Shown one piece after another: positions 1-8,503 of a stretch of DNA of 14,665 nt; positions within the stretch are counted from its first letter, which is position 1; every line of letters begins with the position of its first letter. The stretch is from JAYZAP01 sp964645285. GTDB lineage: Bacteria; Pseudomonadota; Alphaproteobacteria; JAAXGF01. The notes under the pieces are model-generated. The model had not been told where the DNA came from. It ran no database searches and saw nothing but the letters and a program-made list of their open reading frames with translations. The position numbers and the translations under genes were made by a program. Location: assembly GCA_964645285.1 (NCBI GenBank), contig CAZYDR010000091.1, forward strand, positions 1 through 14,665, in the 5' to 3' direction.

Positions 1-670
1 GGGCGCCTTGGACCGCCGCCAAGACCAGAATGAAACAGGCCAGTCCCAAGGCGAAGGACGTGGCGATGAACAGCGGCGCCATGATCACCACGTCATAGGC
101 CTCGCGCGCTACCAGAACGCCGAAGATCAATCCGGTGCCGGTGGTCAGCACCAGGCGCCATAGGAAGGCGGCGAGGCCGGCGCAAAAACTCCAGCGGTTC
201 ATGGGTTGCTCCATCATGGTCCAGAGATAGAGCGCGGTGACCGCCAGAAAACCGGTGTAGAGGAAGATGTTCCAGGCGAAGATGGACGTGAAATTGTAGT
301 GGGTCATGGCGACCACCAACCGATCGGGCCGGCCAAGATCGAGGACCAGCACGCTCAGCCCGCCGACAAGCAGGGCGATGGCCAGCAATCCCGAAAGCCG
401 CCCCAAGGGCTTGTAGGCGGAGCAGCCGAACACGGTGCCGATGGAGGCTACGTTGAGCGCGCCGGACGCCGCCACGATAAGAAAGATGGCGAACACATGA
501 GGCAGGCCCCAGACGGTCTGATTGTCCATGCCGGTGACCCAGTGACCGCTGTACTCCATGAACCAGGCGGCGAGCAGAGCGGCACAAGCCACCGCGCCGG
601 CAACCGCAAGCGCGCCATAGAACGCAGCGGCGCGCAGGTCGAAAGATTGGTAGCGGGTGCCGGCGGCCAT
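1..670 (-). CDS. dsrP: DsrP, NrfD-family integral membrane subunit of DsrMKJOP (3' end beyond left edge)
   Basis: Quinone-interacting membrane subunit that partners DsrO in the DsrMKJOP complex of the cytoplasmic membrane. The reading frame is open from an ATG at 670 to the window edge, giving 223 codons of a protein usually about 400 residues long. The visible part is very hydrophobic, with about six membrane segments (roughly residues 17-37, 55-77, 92-111, 127-150, 163-185 and 197-218). It carries the NrfD-family hallmark LDLGRPDRL at residues 110-118. The ATG lies 4 bases after the dsrO stop, so it is cotranscribed. The NrfD motif and the position after dsrJ and dsrO make the assignment firm. 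The C-terminal half, and any dsrN gene beyond it, are out of view. Confidence 0.93.
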   Translation of the reverse strand, partial: MAAGTRYQSFDLRAAAFYGALAVAGAVACAALLAAWFMEYSGHWVTGMDNQTVWGLPHVFAIFLIVAASGALNVASIGTVFGCSAYKPLGRLSGLLAIALLVGGLSVLVLDLGRPDRLVVAMTHYNFTSIFAWNIFLYTGFLAVTALYLWTMMEQPMNRWSFCAGLAAFLWRLVLTTGTGLIFGVLVAREAYDVVIMAPLFIATSFALGLACFILVLAAVQGA

Positions 671-674
671 GACC

Positions 675-1391
675 CTAGATCCCGTGATAGCGCACGCCGG
701 GGTCGAGCCCCAGGTCGGCGCGGATGCGGGTGGCCGGGTATTGCGCCAGGCGCTGGGAAATCTCGCTGGTCGGGTCGTTCATGTCACCGAAGACCATGGC
801 CTGGTTGCCGGTCACGGCGCAGGCCTCGACACAGGCCGGGGCGCGGTCGGCGTCGACCCGGTGGACGCAGAAGGTGCAGCTTTCCACCGTGCCCTTGCCG
901 CGCGGCACATCCGGCTTCTGGTTATCGAGAGCTTCGTGAACGAAGGATCGCGCCTTATAGGGGCAGGCCATCATGCAATAGCGGCAACCGATACAGCTAT
1001 GCTTGTCGACCAACACGATGCCGTCGGCCCGCTTGAACGAGGCGCCGGTGGGGCAGACGTCAACACAGGGCGGCTCGGCGCAATGCTGGCACATGACCGG
1101 GAAGGCGGTCTCCGCCCCGCTCGCCGGGTCGCGCACCGAGACCTTGCGAATCCACTGGGCATCGGTGGCCGGGCGGCCGTAATCCTCAAGACCGTTCTCC
1201 TCGGCGCAGGCCGAGACGCAGGCGGTGCAATCGGCCGGACAGGCGCCGGCGTCAATCAACATGCCCCAGCGCACCGTGCCTGACGCCGGGGTATCCGCCT
1301 CGCGGGCCTGAGCAATGCCATATAGCATGATCCCCGGCGCCAGCAGAATGCCGGCGGCCAGCACCGCCCGGCGATCGAGCTCGACCGTCAT
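675..1391 (-). CDS. dsrO: DsrO, periplasmic four-cluster ferredoxin subunit of DsrMKJOP
   Basis: Iron-sulfur electron-transfer subunit, 238 residues, that relays electrons between DsrJ and DsrP on the periplasmic side. The N-terminus has a twin-arginine-type signal (DRRAVLAAG, arginines 7-8, then a hydrophobic stretch to about residue 28), which fits export of a folded Fe-S protein. Cysteine groups follow at about residues 51-62, 101-113 (CQHCAEPPCVDVC), 133-143 (CIGCRYCMMAC) and 172-191, enough for the four cubane clusters of the NrfC/DmsB-like family. Its ATG overlaps the dsrJ stop by 4 bases (ATGA), implying translational coupling. dsrP starts 4 bases downstream. Length and motif order match full-length DsrO. 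Confidence 0.95.
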   Translation of the reverse strand: MTVELDRRAVLAAGILLAPGIMLYGIAQAREADTPASGTVRWGMLIDAGACPADCTACVSACAEENGLEDYGRPATDAQWIRKVSVRDPASGAETAFPVMCQHCAEPPCVDVCPTGASFKRADGIVLVDKHSCIGCRYCMMACPYKARSFVHEALDNQKPDVPRGKGTVESCTFCVHRVDADRAPACVEACAVTGNQAMVFGDMNDPTSEISQRLAQYPATRIRADLGLDPGVRYHGI

Positions 1392-1744
1392 GGCGCCACC
1401 TCAGGCCGCGAGGCGTGACATTCGAAGCAATCGATATTTACCGCCGCGTAGTCGTGGCAGGCGCGGCAGAAGTGCTTGGGGTCGTCGATGCTGACGACCT
1501 TGCCGTGCTGATCGGCCACCGCATGGCAGGAAATGCACTGTTTGAGGCTTTCGTCGGCCGACCGGCTGCCCTGCAGCACGGTTTCGTCGCGCTGATGCAG
1601 CAGCAGGGTCATGTGATCGCTGCGCATGAATTCGGTATCGCGCACGCAGGCATCGCCCTTGCCGGCATTGATTTCCGGCATGGGCACACCGGCCTCGGCG
1701 GCCATCGCCGCGAACAGGAACAGAACGGCGAGGCGCCAAATCAT
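1388..1744 (-). CDS. dsrJ: DsrJ, triheme cytochrome c of DsrMKJOP
   Basis: Periplasmic or membrane-anchored triheme c-type cytochrome, 118 residues. Three CxxCH haem-attachment sites are visible: CISCH (70-74), CRACH (93-97) and CFECH (106-110). Residues 1-18 form a signal peptide or signal anchor. Cys33, in the segment DACVRDTEFMRSDHM, sits where the A. vinosum protein supplies the unusual Cys ligand to one haem; the nearby Met and His residues fit the mixed axial ligation known for the family. The ATG at 1744 is 7 bases after the dsrL stop, and the stop overlaps dsrO. In the complex DsrJ is thought to pass electrons to or from DsrO. Confidence 0.95.
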   Translation of the reverse strand: MIWRLAVLFLFAAMAAEAGVPMPEINAGKGDACVRDTEFMRSDHMTLLLHQRDETVLQGSRSADESLKQCISCHAVADQHGKVVSIDDPKHFCRACHDYAAVNIDCFECHASRPEVAP

Positions 1745-1751
1745 CGCGGCC

Positions 1752-3701
1752 CTATTCCCCGAGGCCCATCTGGATGTAGCCCGACGGACAAACGTCGGCG
1801 CAGATATGGCAGCCGATACAGCGGGTGTAATCGGTGTCCACGTAACGGCCCATTATGGCCTCGCCCTTGGCCACCCGGATGACGGCATCCTGGGGGCAAT
1901 AGATGACGCAGTTGTCGCATTCCAGGCAGGTGCCGCAGCTCATGCAGCGGTCGGCCTCGGCCTGTGCCTGTTCTTCCGACAGGCCCTCGATACGTTCGCC
2001 GAAATAACCCAGCACGTTATCGGCGTTGATGTCTTTCTCACGCCGCGTATTACGCGCCTCGTACTCGAAGTAGCCGAGGAACAGCGCTTCGTGAGGCACC
2101 AGTTCGGCGTGGGCGCGATCCTCGTAGTTGTGGATCGCGAAACCGGCTTCGTAGGTGCCGGTCGTCGGGTTGTGGTCGTAATCCGTGGGCTCAAGACTGG
2201 TCTCGCGCAGCTTCTCCAGCAGCTTGTAGTGATGGACATCAATCTTCGGACGCTTCGACGGCTCGGCGCCGGCGAGCAGCTTGTCGATACTCTCCGCCGC
2301 CACGGACGCTTGGCCGATAGCGGTGGTAAGCAGGTGCGGTTTGATCACGTCGCCGCCGGCGAAGACACGCTCGCGGCCCTCGACCCGATAGACCCCGTCG
2401 GCGTTGATCAGGCCGCGGCCGTTGTTGAGGTTTTCCATACCGGTGAAATCGCAGACTTGGCCAATGGCGGCGACGATGAGATCGCATTCGATATCGAACT
2501 CGGAGCCTTCCTTGGTGGTCATGGAACCGTCGGCGGCCCACTCGACCTCGATCACGCGGAGCGCCGTGGCCCGGCCATCGTCGCCCAGCACCACCTCGAC
2601 CGGGGCCAGAGAACTGCGAATGGCGACGCCTTCCTGCTGCACGTGGTCGATCTCCATCTTGGTCGCGGGCATTTTCTCGACGGGCCGACGATAGACGATG
2701 GTGACGTCGGCGCCGTGGCGCGTGGCGACGCCGGCGACATCGTGGACGGTCTGGCCGAGCACGACGTTTTCCGGACGGTCCTTCTCGTGGATCTGGCCGA
2801 TATGACCGAGCCGGCGAGCCACCGCCGCCACGTCCATGGCGGTGTCGCCGCCGCCAATGACCAGCACCCGCTCGTTGGAATGGTGGAGGCGGCCGTCATT
2901 AAAAGCGTCGAGGAAGGCTATGCCGCTGATGCAGTTGGGCGCTTCGCCGCCGGGGATCGGCAGAGCCGTACCGGCCTGGGCGCCGAGGCCGAGATAGACC
3001 ACGTCGTAGTCCCGCTCCAACTCTTCCAGGGTTACATCGACGCCGACCTTGGTGTTGATACGGACCTCGACGCCGAGGTCGAGAATGCGTTTGATCTCGC
3101 CGTCCAGGGTATGGCGCGGCGTGCGGTAGCCGGGAATGCCGTAGCGCATCATGCCGCCGAGTTTGTCGTGGCTCTCGAACACGGTGCAGCCGTGACCCAT
3201 GCGGCGCAGTTGATAGGCGCAGGCCAGACCTGCCGGGCCGCTGCCGACAATGGCCACCTTCTTACCGGTCTCGGGGCCGGCCGGGGGCAAGGTCAGACCG
3301 TGTTCCAGGGCGTAGTCGCCGACGAACTGCTCGACCGCGTTGATGCCGACATGGTCCTCGACCTCGCTGCGATTACAGCCGTCCTCGCAGGGTCCGGGAC
3401 AGACCCGGCCCATGATGGCCGGGAACGGGTTGGAATCGACGATGCGCTCGAAGGCATATTGTTGCCATTCGCGGCCCTCGGCCGGAACCTCGAGGCCACG
3501 CACGACATTGAGCCAGCCGCGTACGTCCTCACCGGCCGGACAGCTGCCCTGACACGGCGGCGTGCGGTGGACATAGACCGGGCACTGGTGCGAAGTGTCG
3601 CCCTTGAAGATTTCCTGCTGCCAGGGCAGCGGCGCATCGTCGCCGTCCTTGTATCGGCGCCAATTCAGTTTGGTGTCGTCGGGCTGGCTTCTGTCAGTCA
3701 T
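1752..3701 (-). CDS. dsrL: DsrL, FAD/NAD(P)-dependent iron-sulfur oxidoreductase
   Basis: Cytosolic flavoprotein of 649 residues that works with DsrAB and links sulfur oxidation to NAD(P). The N-terminal domain (about 1-140) is cysteine-rich, as in glutamate synthase small subunits (Cys50, 54, 101, 105, 109). An FAD-binding Rossmann loop GSGPAG is at 153-158, and a second dinucleotide site with GGGDTA starts at 283. The C-terminal ferredoxin-like tail has cysteines 586, 589, 592, 598 and 602, then 628, 631, 634 and 638. The tail separates DsrL from ordinary GltD proteins, and dsrL is a marker of the sulfur-oxidising form of the pathway. Its start overlaps the end of dsrK by 8 bases. Length is typical. 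Confidence 0.96.
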   Translation of the reverse strand: MTDRSQPDDTKLNWRRYKDGDDAPLPWQQEIFKGDTSHQCPVYVHRTPPCQGSCPAGEDVRGWLNVVRGLEVPAEGREWQQYAFERIVDSNPFPAIMGRVCPGPCEDGCNRSEVEDHVGINAVEQFVGDYALEHGLTLPPAGPETGKKVAIVGSGPAGLACAYQLRRMGHGCTVFESHDKLGGMMRYGIPGYRTPRHTLDGEIKRILDLGVEVRINTKVGVDVTLEELERDYDVVYLGLGAQAGTALPIPGGEAPNCISGIAFLDAFNDGRLHHSNERVLVIGGGDTAMDVAAVARRLGHIGQIHEKDRPENVVLGQTVHDVAGVATRHGADVTIVYRRPVEKMPATKMEIDHVQQEGVAIRSSLAPVEVVLGDDGRATALRVIEVEWAADGSMTTKEGSEFDIECDLIVAAIGQVCDFTGMENLNNGRGLINADGVYRVEGRERVFAGGDVIKPHLLTTAIGQASVAAESIDKLLAGAEPSKRPKIDVHHYKLLEKLRETSLEPTDYDHNPTTGTYEAGFAIHNYEDRAHAELVPHEALFLGYFEYEARNTRREKDINADNVLGYFGERIEGLSEEQAQAEADRCMSCGTCLECDNCVIYCPQDAVIRVAKGEAIMGRYVDTDYTRCIGCHICADVCPSGYIQMGLGE

Positions 3702-5196
3702 GGTCTTGTCCGTCGAGGATAATGGCGTTGCTCACCAGTTGGTGGACGCTGACAATGCGGTCCATGCCAAAGCCGTAATAGGGCATGACCTTGGAGAACT
3801 GACTTTTGCAGATGGCGCAGATCGCCGCCATGTGGGTTACGCCATGGTCCTCGGTCACTTGTTTGAGCGCTTCCATGCGCGTCTTGGCGCCCTTGACCCG
3901 GAGTTCGGTCAAATCGTCGGTCAGCAGGCCGCCACCGCCGCCGCAGCAATAGCTGTTCTCGCGGATGGCGTCGTCGGCCATGTCGACGAAGTTGTTACAG
4001 CAGGCCTTGATGATTTCGCGGGGATAGGTGAACTGGCCGCCCGGCTCCGCGCCCATGCGCGAGGCCCGCGCGACGTTGCAGGAATCGTGGAAGGTCAGGG
4101 TCATGTGGTCGTTGGCCGATTTGTCGAAGGTCAGCCGACCCTCGCGGATCAAGTCGTAGGTGAATTCACAGATGTGCTGGGGACAGGGATAGGCCGGATC
4201 GAGGAAATCGAACGGTCCAACCAACGTGTTCCAGAAATTGTAGGCGACGCGCCAGGCATGACCGCATTCGCCGACCACGATGCGCTTGACCCCCAGATCC
4301 TCGGCCGCCTTGCGAATGCGCTCGGCGATCTCGCCCATCTGCTGGTAGGAGCCGACGAACATGGCGAAGTTGGCGGCCTCGGAGGCGTAGGAGCTTAGCG
4401 TCCAACTGACCCCCGACTGATGAAACACCTTGGCATAGCCGATCAGGCCGTCGACATGAGGCTCGGCGAAAAAATCGGCGCTCGGCGTGATCAGCAGCAC
4501 CTCGGCGCCGGCGACGTCGAGGGGCAGCGGCACGGCGACTCCGGTCTCGTCCTCGATGTCCTCCTCCAGGTCATCGAGGGTGGCCCGCAGGGCGCGCGGC
4601 GGCAGCCCCAGGTTGTTGCCGATGTCGTGGACCTTGCCGATGATCTCGTTGCAGTACTTCTGGCCCTTGCCGATGCTGTCCATGATCTCGCGCGCCGCCA
4701 TGGAAATCTCGGCGGTATCGATGCCGTAGGGACAGAACACCGAGCAACGGCGGCACTGGGAGCACTGATGGAAATAGATGTACCAGTCGTCGAGCACTTC
4801 TTCGGTCAGGTCCTCGGCCCCAACGAGAGATGGAAACCACTTGCCGGCCAGAGTGAAGTGGCGGCGATAGACCTTGCGCATGAGGTCCTGGCGCGCCACC
4901 GGCATGTTCTTGGGATCGGCGGTTCCGAGGAAGTAATGGCACTTGTCGGTGCAGGCGCCGCATTTGACGCAGGCGTCCATGTAGACCTGGAGCGAGCGAT
5001 GCTTGCCGAGCAGTTCGCCGAACTTGGCGATGGCGCGGTCGTGCCAGTCGTCAACCAGTTCACCGGGGAAACCGAGTGCCTCCTGGTGGCCGGCCGACGC
5101 TGCGAAGGGCCGGCTGTGAGCCATGGCGTCGGGGACAATGGCCGGTGTTTCGGTAAACTCACCGAGCGTGGGCACGTCGAATTCCGGTGCTTTCAT
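3694..5196 (-). CDS. dsrK: DsrK, HdrD-like catalytic iron-sulfur subunit of DsrMKJOP
   Basis: Cytoplasmic subunit, 500 residues, thought to act on the DsrC disulfide/trisulfide through a special [4Fe-4S] centre, by analogy with heterodisulfide reductase HdrD. Two classical clusters are visible: CVKCGACTDKC (76-86) and CSQCRRCSVFC (145-155). The C-terminal half carries the CCG-type cysteine motif at 417-419, plus CAICK at 460-463 and further cysteines around the SGEC/CGH and HDSC segments. The ATG at 5196 overlaps the dsrM stop by 4 bases (ATGA), so the two are probably translated together. Length and motif order agree with full-length DsrK. Confidence 0.96.
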   Translation of the reverse strand: MKAPEFDVPTLGEFTETPAIVPDAMAHSRPFAASAGHQEALGFPGELVDDWHDRAIAKFGELLGKHRSLQVYMDACVKCGACTDKCHYFLGTADPKNMPVARQDLMRKVYRRHFTLAGKWFPSLVGAEDLTEEVLDDWYIYFHQCSQCRRCSVFCPYGIDTAEISMAAREIMDSIGKGQKYCNEIIGKVHDIGNNLGLPPRALRATLDDLEEDIEDETGVAVPLPLDVAGAEVLLITPSADFFAEPHVDGLIGYAKVFHQSGVSWTLSSYASEAANFAMFVGSYQQMGEIAERIRKAAEDLGVKRIVVGECGHAWRVAYNFWNTLVGPFDFLDPAYPCPQHICEFTYDLIREGRLTFDKSANDHMTLTFHDSCNVARASRMGAEPGGQFTYPREIIKACCNNFVDMADDAIRENSYCCGGGGGLLTDDLTELRVKGAKTRMEALKQVTEDHGVTHMAAICAICKSQFSKVMPYYGFGMDRIVSVHQLVSNAIILDGQDHD

Positions 5197-5903
5197 GGCG
5201 CGACCCAGGACGTGACGTGGCGTTTTTCGCGGGGATTATCGGCCTGATTGCGGGTCGGGCTGAAGAATACGCCCGGGGCATGGAGCAGCTTGCTGAACGG
5301 GAAGACGATCATCAGCGCCGCTACCAACCCGAGGTGAACCAGCAGGATCGGATCGCTCGGCAGGGGCTGCCAGTCGAATCGCAACAGGCCCAACACAAAA
5401 GTCTTAAGCGCGACGATGTCGGTATGGACGACGAAGCGCATGAGCATGCCACTGGCCGCAATGCCGACCAGCAGCGCAAGCATCAGGTGATCGGAAGACG
5501 ACGTGATGTAGCGCACCCGCTCGACCACCAGACGCCGCAGCCAAAGCCCGGAGAGACCGGCAATCAGGGCGAAGGCGGCGTATTTGGCGAAAGGTTGGAG
5601 CATTACTACCCAGAACCAAACCGGCTGGGTGAAATAACGCAGGTGCCCGAGCAGAGCCACCAGCAGGGCGGCGTGGAACATCCAGCCGAACAGCCAGATC
5701 CATTTGTTGGAGCGGAACAGGCTTTCGAACAGCACCACCTCGCGGGCCATGCGCAGAACCACGCCCCACGTGGTCGTCGGCGCCGGGGTGGTGGGGATCT
5801 TGAGGGGCGCCGGAACCGTCGCGTAGCGGCGAATCTTCAGCGCCAGCCCAATCATCAAGACCGCGACCGCCCCATACAGCAGAATCGCAAAGACGGCGGT
5901 CAC
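5193..5903 (-). CDS. dsrM: DsrM, NarI-like cytochrome b membrane subunit
   Basis: Membrane cytochrome b, 236 residues, that anchors DsrK and exchanges electrons with the quinone pool. Five hydrophobic segments are visible (about 3-22, 68-88, 105-124, 138-157 and 186-205). Histidines 77, 87, 139 and 190 lie in or near helices and are candidate haem b ligands, as in the NarI family. The start is taken as GTG at 5903: an AGAAGG ribosome site lies 7 bases upstream, and the next Met (residue 17) falls inside the first helix. It sits 12 bases after dsrC and overlaps dsrK by 4 bases. Confidence 0.93.
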   Translation of the reverse strand: MTAVFAILLYGAVAVLMIGLALKIRRYATVPAPLKIPTTPAPTTTWGVVLRMAREVVLFESLFRSNKWIWLFGWMFHAALLVALLGHLRYFTQPVWFWVVMLQPFAKYAAFALIAGLSGLWLRRLVVERVRYITSSSDHLMLALLVGIAASGMLMRFVVHTDIVALKTFVLGLLRFDWQPLPSDPILLVHLGLVAALMIVFPFSKLLHAPGVFFSPTRNQADNPREKRHVTSWVAP

Positions 5904-5915
5904 CCCAGTACCTTC

Positions 5916-6248
5916 TTAGATGCAGCCGGTCGGCTTGGGCAATCCCGCGATCTTGCAGGCCTGCTTGGCCGGACCGTAGGGGAACAGCTCGTAGAGATAG
6001 CCGCTGTTGCCCTTCTCGGGTCCGAGCGACTTCTTGATCGCCTTGGTCAGCACACGGATAGCCGGCGCGATCTGGTATTCCTCGTAGTAGTCGCGGAGGA
6101 AATTGACCACTTCCCAATGATCATCCGACATGTCGATGTCCTCGTCCTCGGCGATCAGGCCGGCGAGGTCCTTGTTCCACGTACTGATGTCGGTGATGTA
6201 GCCCTCTTCGTCGTGTTCGAAGGCGGTTCCGTTCAGTTCATACGCCAT
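5916..6248 (-). CDS. dsrC: DsrC, sulfur carrier protein with two C-terminal redox cysteines
   Basis: Soluble cytosolic sulfur carrier that receives sulfur from DsrEFH and presents it to DsrAB; the product is recycled at DsrK. The protein is 110 residues from ATG 6248, chosen because AAGGAAG lies just upstream; a longer frame up to 6284 has no such support and overlaps dsrH. The flexible C-terminal arm has Cys98 and the penultimate Cys109 separated by exactly 10 residues (C-x10-C). This defines true DsrC rather than the TusE/RspA relatives that lack one cysteine. It lies 26 bases after dsrH and 12 bases before dsrM. Confidence 0.97.
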   Translation of the reverse strand: MAYELNGTAFEHDEEGYITDISTWNKDLAGLIAEDEDIDMSDDHWEVVNFLRDYYEEYQIAPAIRVLTKAIKKSLGPEKGNSGYLYELFPYGPAKQACKIAGLPKPTGCI

Positions 6249-6274
6249 GTTCGCTTCCTTCGGTTGTTGCCGGC

Positions 6275-6589
6275 TTAAAGCCATGCATTTATTGCGTCGT
6301 GCGTCATTACCAAATCGACAAATCCACTGTAATCGACCACTTCGATACCGTCGATCAGCGGCTTCTTCCCGAGCCCGCGGGCCGCGATGTCCGGTCCAAG
6401 CACATAGAGTTTGAAATCATCGCCTCGCGCGGCCAGCGCATCACTGGCCGAGGTGCCGGCCAGGGCGCCGTAAACGCCGTCCTCGATCAACAGAATTCCA
6501 CTGCCCCGGGCCGCGAGACGGAGACAGCTCTCGAGGGTGTTGCGTTCGAACGGCGACTTGTTGACCGTGTGCAGCATGGTCTGGCTCAT
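6275..6589 (-). CDS. dsrH: DsrH, TusB-family subunit of the DsrEFH sulfur-transfer complex
   Basis: Small cytosolic protein, 104 residues, of the DsrH/TusB family. In A. vinosum it forms a DsrE2F2H2 hexamer that relays persulfide sulfur towards DsrC. It has one cysteine (Cys22, in TLESCLRL), placed close to the family's conserved N-terminal cysteine. The ATG at 6589 overlaps the dsrF stop by 4 bases (ATGA), fitting stoichiometric production. Length matches the family. Assignment rests on family style plus its place between dsrF and dsrC. Confidence 0.93.
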   Translation of the reverse strand: MSQTMLHTVNKSPFERNTLESCLRLAARGSGILLIEDGVYGALAGTSASDALAARGDDFKLYVLGPDIAARGLGKKPLIDGIEVVDYSGFVDLVMTHDAINAWL

Positions 6590-7017
6590 GACGTCACCAC
6601 CACATCCTGTTGGTTCATCAGTGCGGCCAGGTCCGTGGCGCCCATGACCTCGACATCGATGATAAAATCATCCTCGGCCAGACCCCGTGCCTCCATGGAC
6701 TCGCGCTCGACGATAATGCGCCACTCCATATCCAGGTCCGGGTCTTCGTCGGCATCCTCTTTTTCCATTTCGACGACGCCGTAGGTCTTGGAAAAATTCT
6801 TCATGCCGAGGCTCGTGGTATCCTGGCCTTTCTTGATCTGAAACACGCCGTCGTCAATGAAGACGATGGCCGCGTGTTGCTCGAAGGCCGCCGTGATCAG
6901 CACCATCTCAAGGCTCTCCAGGGCGTAGATCGTGCCGTAAGGCGCCTTGCGGTTGACGAACATAAAGCGCTTCTTGACGCCCTCGGTATCGAAATCACCG
7001 GCGAACTCATCACTCAT
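6586..7017 (-). CDS. dsrF: DsrF, DsrE-like subunit of the DsrEFH complex
   Basis: Second DsrE-fold subunit of DsrEFH, 143 residues. It contains no cysteine at all, which fits a structural role since DsrE carries the active cysteine. The start is ATG 7017, preceded by GGAG with a 7-base gap; the frame stays open upstream to 7191, but that part lies inside dsrE and encodes an arginine-rich, non-family peptide. Only 2 bases separate its ATG from the dsrE stop. An acidic stretch (EKEDADEDPDLD) near residues 83-94 is conspicuous. Confidence 0.93.
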   Translation of the reverse strand: MSDEFAGDFDTEGVKKRFMFVNRKAPYGTIYALESLEMVLITAAFEQHAAIVFIDDGVFQIKKGQDTTSLGMKNFSKTYGVVEMEKEDADEDPDLDMEWRIIVERESMEARGLAEDDFIIDVEVMGATDLAALMNQQDVVVTS

Positions 7018-7019
7018 CA

Positions 7020-7379
7020 CTAATCTCCAAAGGTCACGGTGCGGTCGGCGCCAATGCCCAGCTCGATGAGCTGGCCAAGGCCGGAAATGCCGAAGCCGTC
7101 GGCGAGGATCTCCTCCTTGATGCCGCGCCGCAGCGATGCCGCCACACAGACCACCAGATCGAGGCCGTGTTCCTCGCCGAGATCGCTCCATAGCTTGACC
7201 AGATTGCGGTCGTCGGACTGGGGCGACGACAGCTTGTTGGCGTTATTCACGCCGTCGTAATAGAAGAACACCCGCGGCACTTCGTGGCCCTTCTCCAGGG
7301 CCGCTTTGGTGAAGTGATAGGCGGAATCCGAGGCCTGATGGGTGAACGGCCCCTCGTTTACGATGACCCCGATCTTCAT
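7020..7379 (-). CDS. dsrE: DsrE, sulfur-accepting subunit of the DsrEFH complex
   Basis: Catalytic subunit of the DsrEFH sulfurtransferase, 119 residues. Cys78, in LDLVVCVAASLRRG, is at the same position as the persulfide-carrying Cys78 of A. vinosum DsrE. The start is taken as ATG 7379, because GGAGGGG lies about 8-10 bases upstream; an in-frame TTG at 7400 would place the ribosome site inside the coding region. It lies 27 bases after the dsrB stop and 2 bases before dsrF. It belongs to the DsrE/TusD family. Confidence 0.95.
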   Translation of the reverse strand: MKIGVIVNEGPFTHQASDSAYHFTKAALEKGHEVPRVFFYYDGVNNANKLSSPQSDDRNLVKLWSDLGEEHGLDLVVCVAASLRRGIKEEILADGFGISGLGQLIELGIGADRTVTFGD

Positions 7380-7406
7380 GGTCAAAACCCCTCCGGCCAA
7401 CCGCTC

Positions 7407-8498
7407 TCAAAAATGAATATGCGCCGAGGCGTTCAGCGATTCGCGCCCGCCGTGAAAATCATCGATGTGAAATCTGGTGAACGGCGTGTCGATCATCTCG
7501 AAAAAGCGCGGCCAGCCGATGCGGTCGATCCATTCGCCGACGCGCTCGAAATGGCGGGCGTCTTCCTTGTAGGCAAACAGGATGGTCTTCACGACTTCGT
7601 TGACCTCGGGCCAGCGCGGCGGGTTGTTGGGCAGGTTCGCCACCACCAGCTTGTGGAAGGTCGGCTTGCTACGGGCATTGGAGTGTTTGCCGCCGACCCA
7701 GATCGCCAGCTTGGTGGATTCGTCGCTGTTGATCTGCATGGGTGGACAGGGCGGGTAGCAGGCGCCGCAACAGATGCATTTGCGCTCGTCGACCTCAAGC
7801 GATGCCTTGCCGTTGACCATGGCCGGGCGGATCGCCGCCACCGGACAACGGGCAATCACCGCCGGCCGCTCACACACATTAGCCACCAGATCGTGGTTGA
7901 TCACCGGCGGCTTGGTGTACTGGACGTTGATGGCGATATCGCCCTGGCCGCCGCAATTGATCTGGCAGCACGACGTGGTGATACGCACCCGGTTGGGCAT
8001 TTGCTCGGTAGTGAACTCGCCGTGCAGGTCGTCCATCAGCGCCTTGACCACGCCCGAGGCGTCGGTGCCGGGAATGTCGCAGTGCAGCCAGCCCTGGGTG
8101 TGGTTGATCATCGACACCGAGTTGCCGGTGCCGCCGACGGGGAACCCTTCGGCGGTCAACTTGACGGCCAGAGGCTCGACCTTTTCCTTGTCGCCGACCA
8201 TGAACTCGATATTGCTGCGCGAGGTGAAGCGCACGTGGCCCTCGGCGTAGTCGTCGGCGATGCCACACAGCTTGCGGATGGTGTGGACATCCATCTGCCG
8301 TTGGGTACCGGCCCGCACGGTCCACACTTCGTCGCCGCCGTGGGCGACGTGATGCAACACGCCGGGGCGCAGGCGGTCATGCCAGTCCCAGTTGCCGTAG
8401 TTCTTCTTGAGAACCGGGTGCATGTAGGGGAACGGATCCGGGACACCGCTTTCGGTGGCGCGGCGCGGTTTGACCTTGGTCTGTTTGATATCGCTCAC
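7407..8498 (-). CDS. dsrB: DsrB, beta subunit of dissimilatory (reverse-type) sulfite reductase
   Basis: Beta chain of the sirohaem-[4Fe-4S] sulfite reductase, 363 residues. In this context it runs in the oxidative direction, releasing sulfite from DsrC-bound sulfur. Motifs in order are TTSCCQINCGG (cysteines 177, 178 and 182), CPVAAI (from 218) and the ferredoxin insert CICCGACYPPC (241-251). The start is GTG 8498: GGAG overlapping the dsrA stop region is 8 bases upstream, and only 5 bases separate it from the dsrA TAG. An in-frame GTG at 8546 would overlap dsrA and add unrelated residues. The length agrees with known DsrB chains. Confidence 0.96.
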   Translation of the reverse strand: MSDIKQTKVKPRRATESGVPDPFPYMHPVLKKNYGNWDWHDRLRPGVLHHVAHGGDEVWTVRAGTQRQMDVHTIRKLCGIADDYAEGHVRFTSRSNIEFMVGDKEKVEPLAVKLTAEGFPVGGTGNSVSMINHTQGWLHCDIPGTDASGVVKALMDDLHGEFTTEQMPNRVRITTSCCQINCGGQGDIAINVQYTKPPVINHDLVANVCERPAVIARCPVAAIRPAMVNGKASLEVDERKCICCGACYPPCPPMQINSDESTKLAIWVGGKHSNARSKPTFHKLVVANLPNNPPRWPEVNEVVKTILFAYKEDARHFERVGEWIDRIGWPRFFEMIDTPFTRFHIDDFHGGRESLNASAHIHF

Positions 8499-8503
8499 CT
8501 GCT

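Noticed and set aside
1626..3722. A 698-codon open frame on the plus strand
   Set aside because: It is the antisense of dsrL and the end of dsrK. Its protein shows no domain, while the minus strand frame has complete FAD, NAD and Fe-S motifs. Long antisense frames are expected in GC-rich genes.
6249..6284. Longer start for dsrC
   Set aside because: It adds a 12-residue non-family leader overlapping dsrH; the ATG at 6248 has its own good ribosome site.
7018..7191. Upstream extension of the dsrF frame
   Set aside because: The added 58 residues lie inside dsrE and are an arginine-rich shadow; ATG 7017 with GGAG fits the family start.
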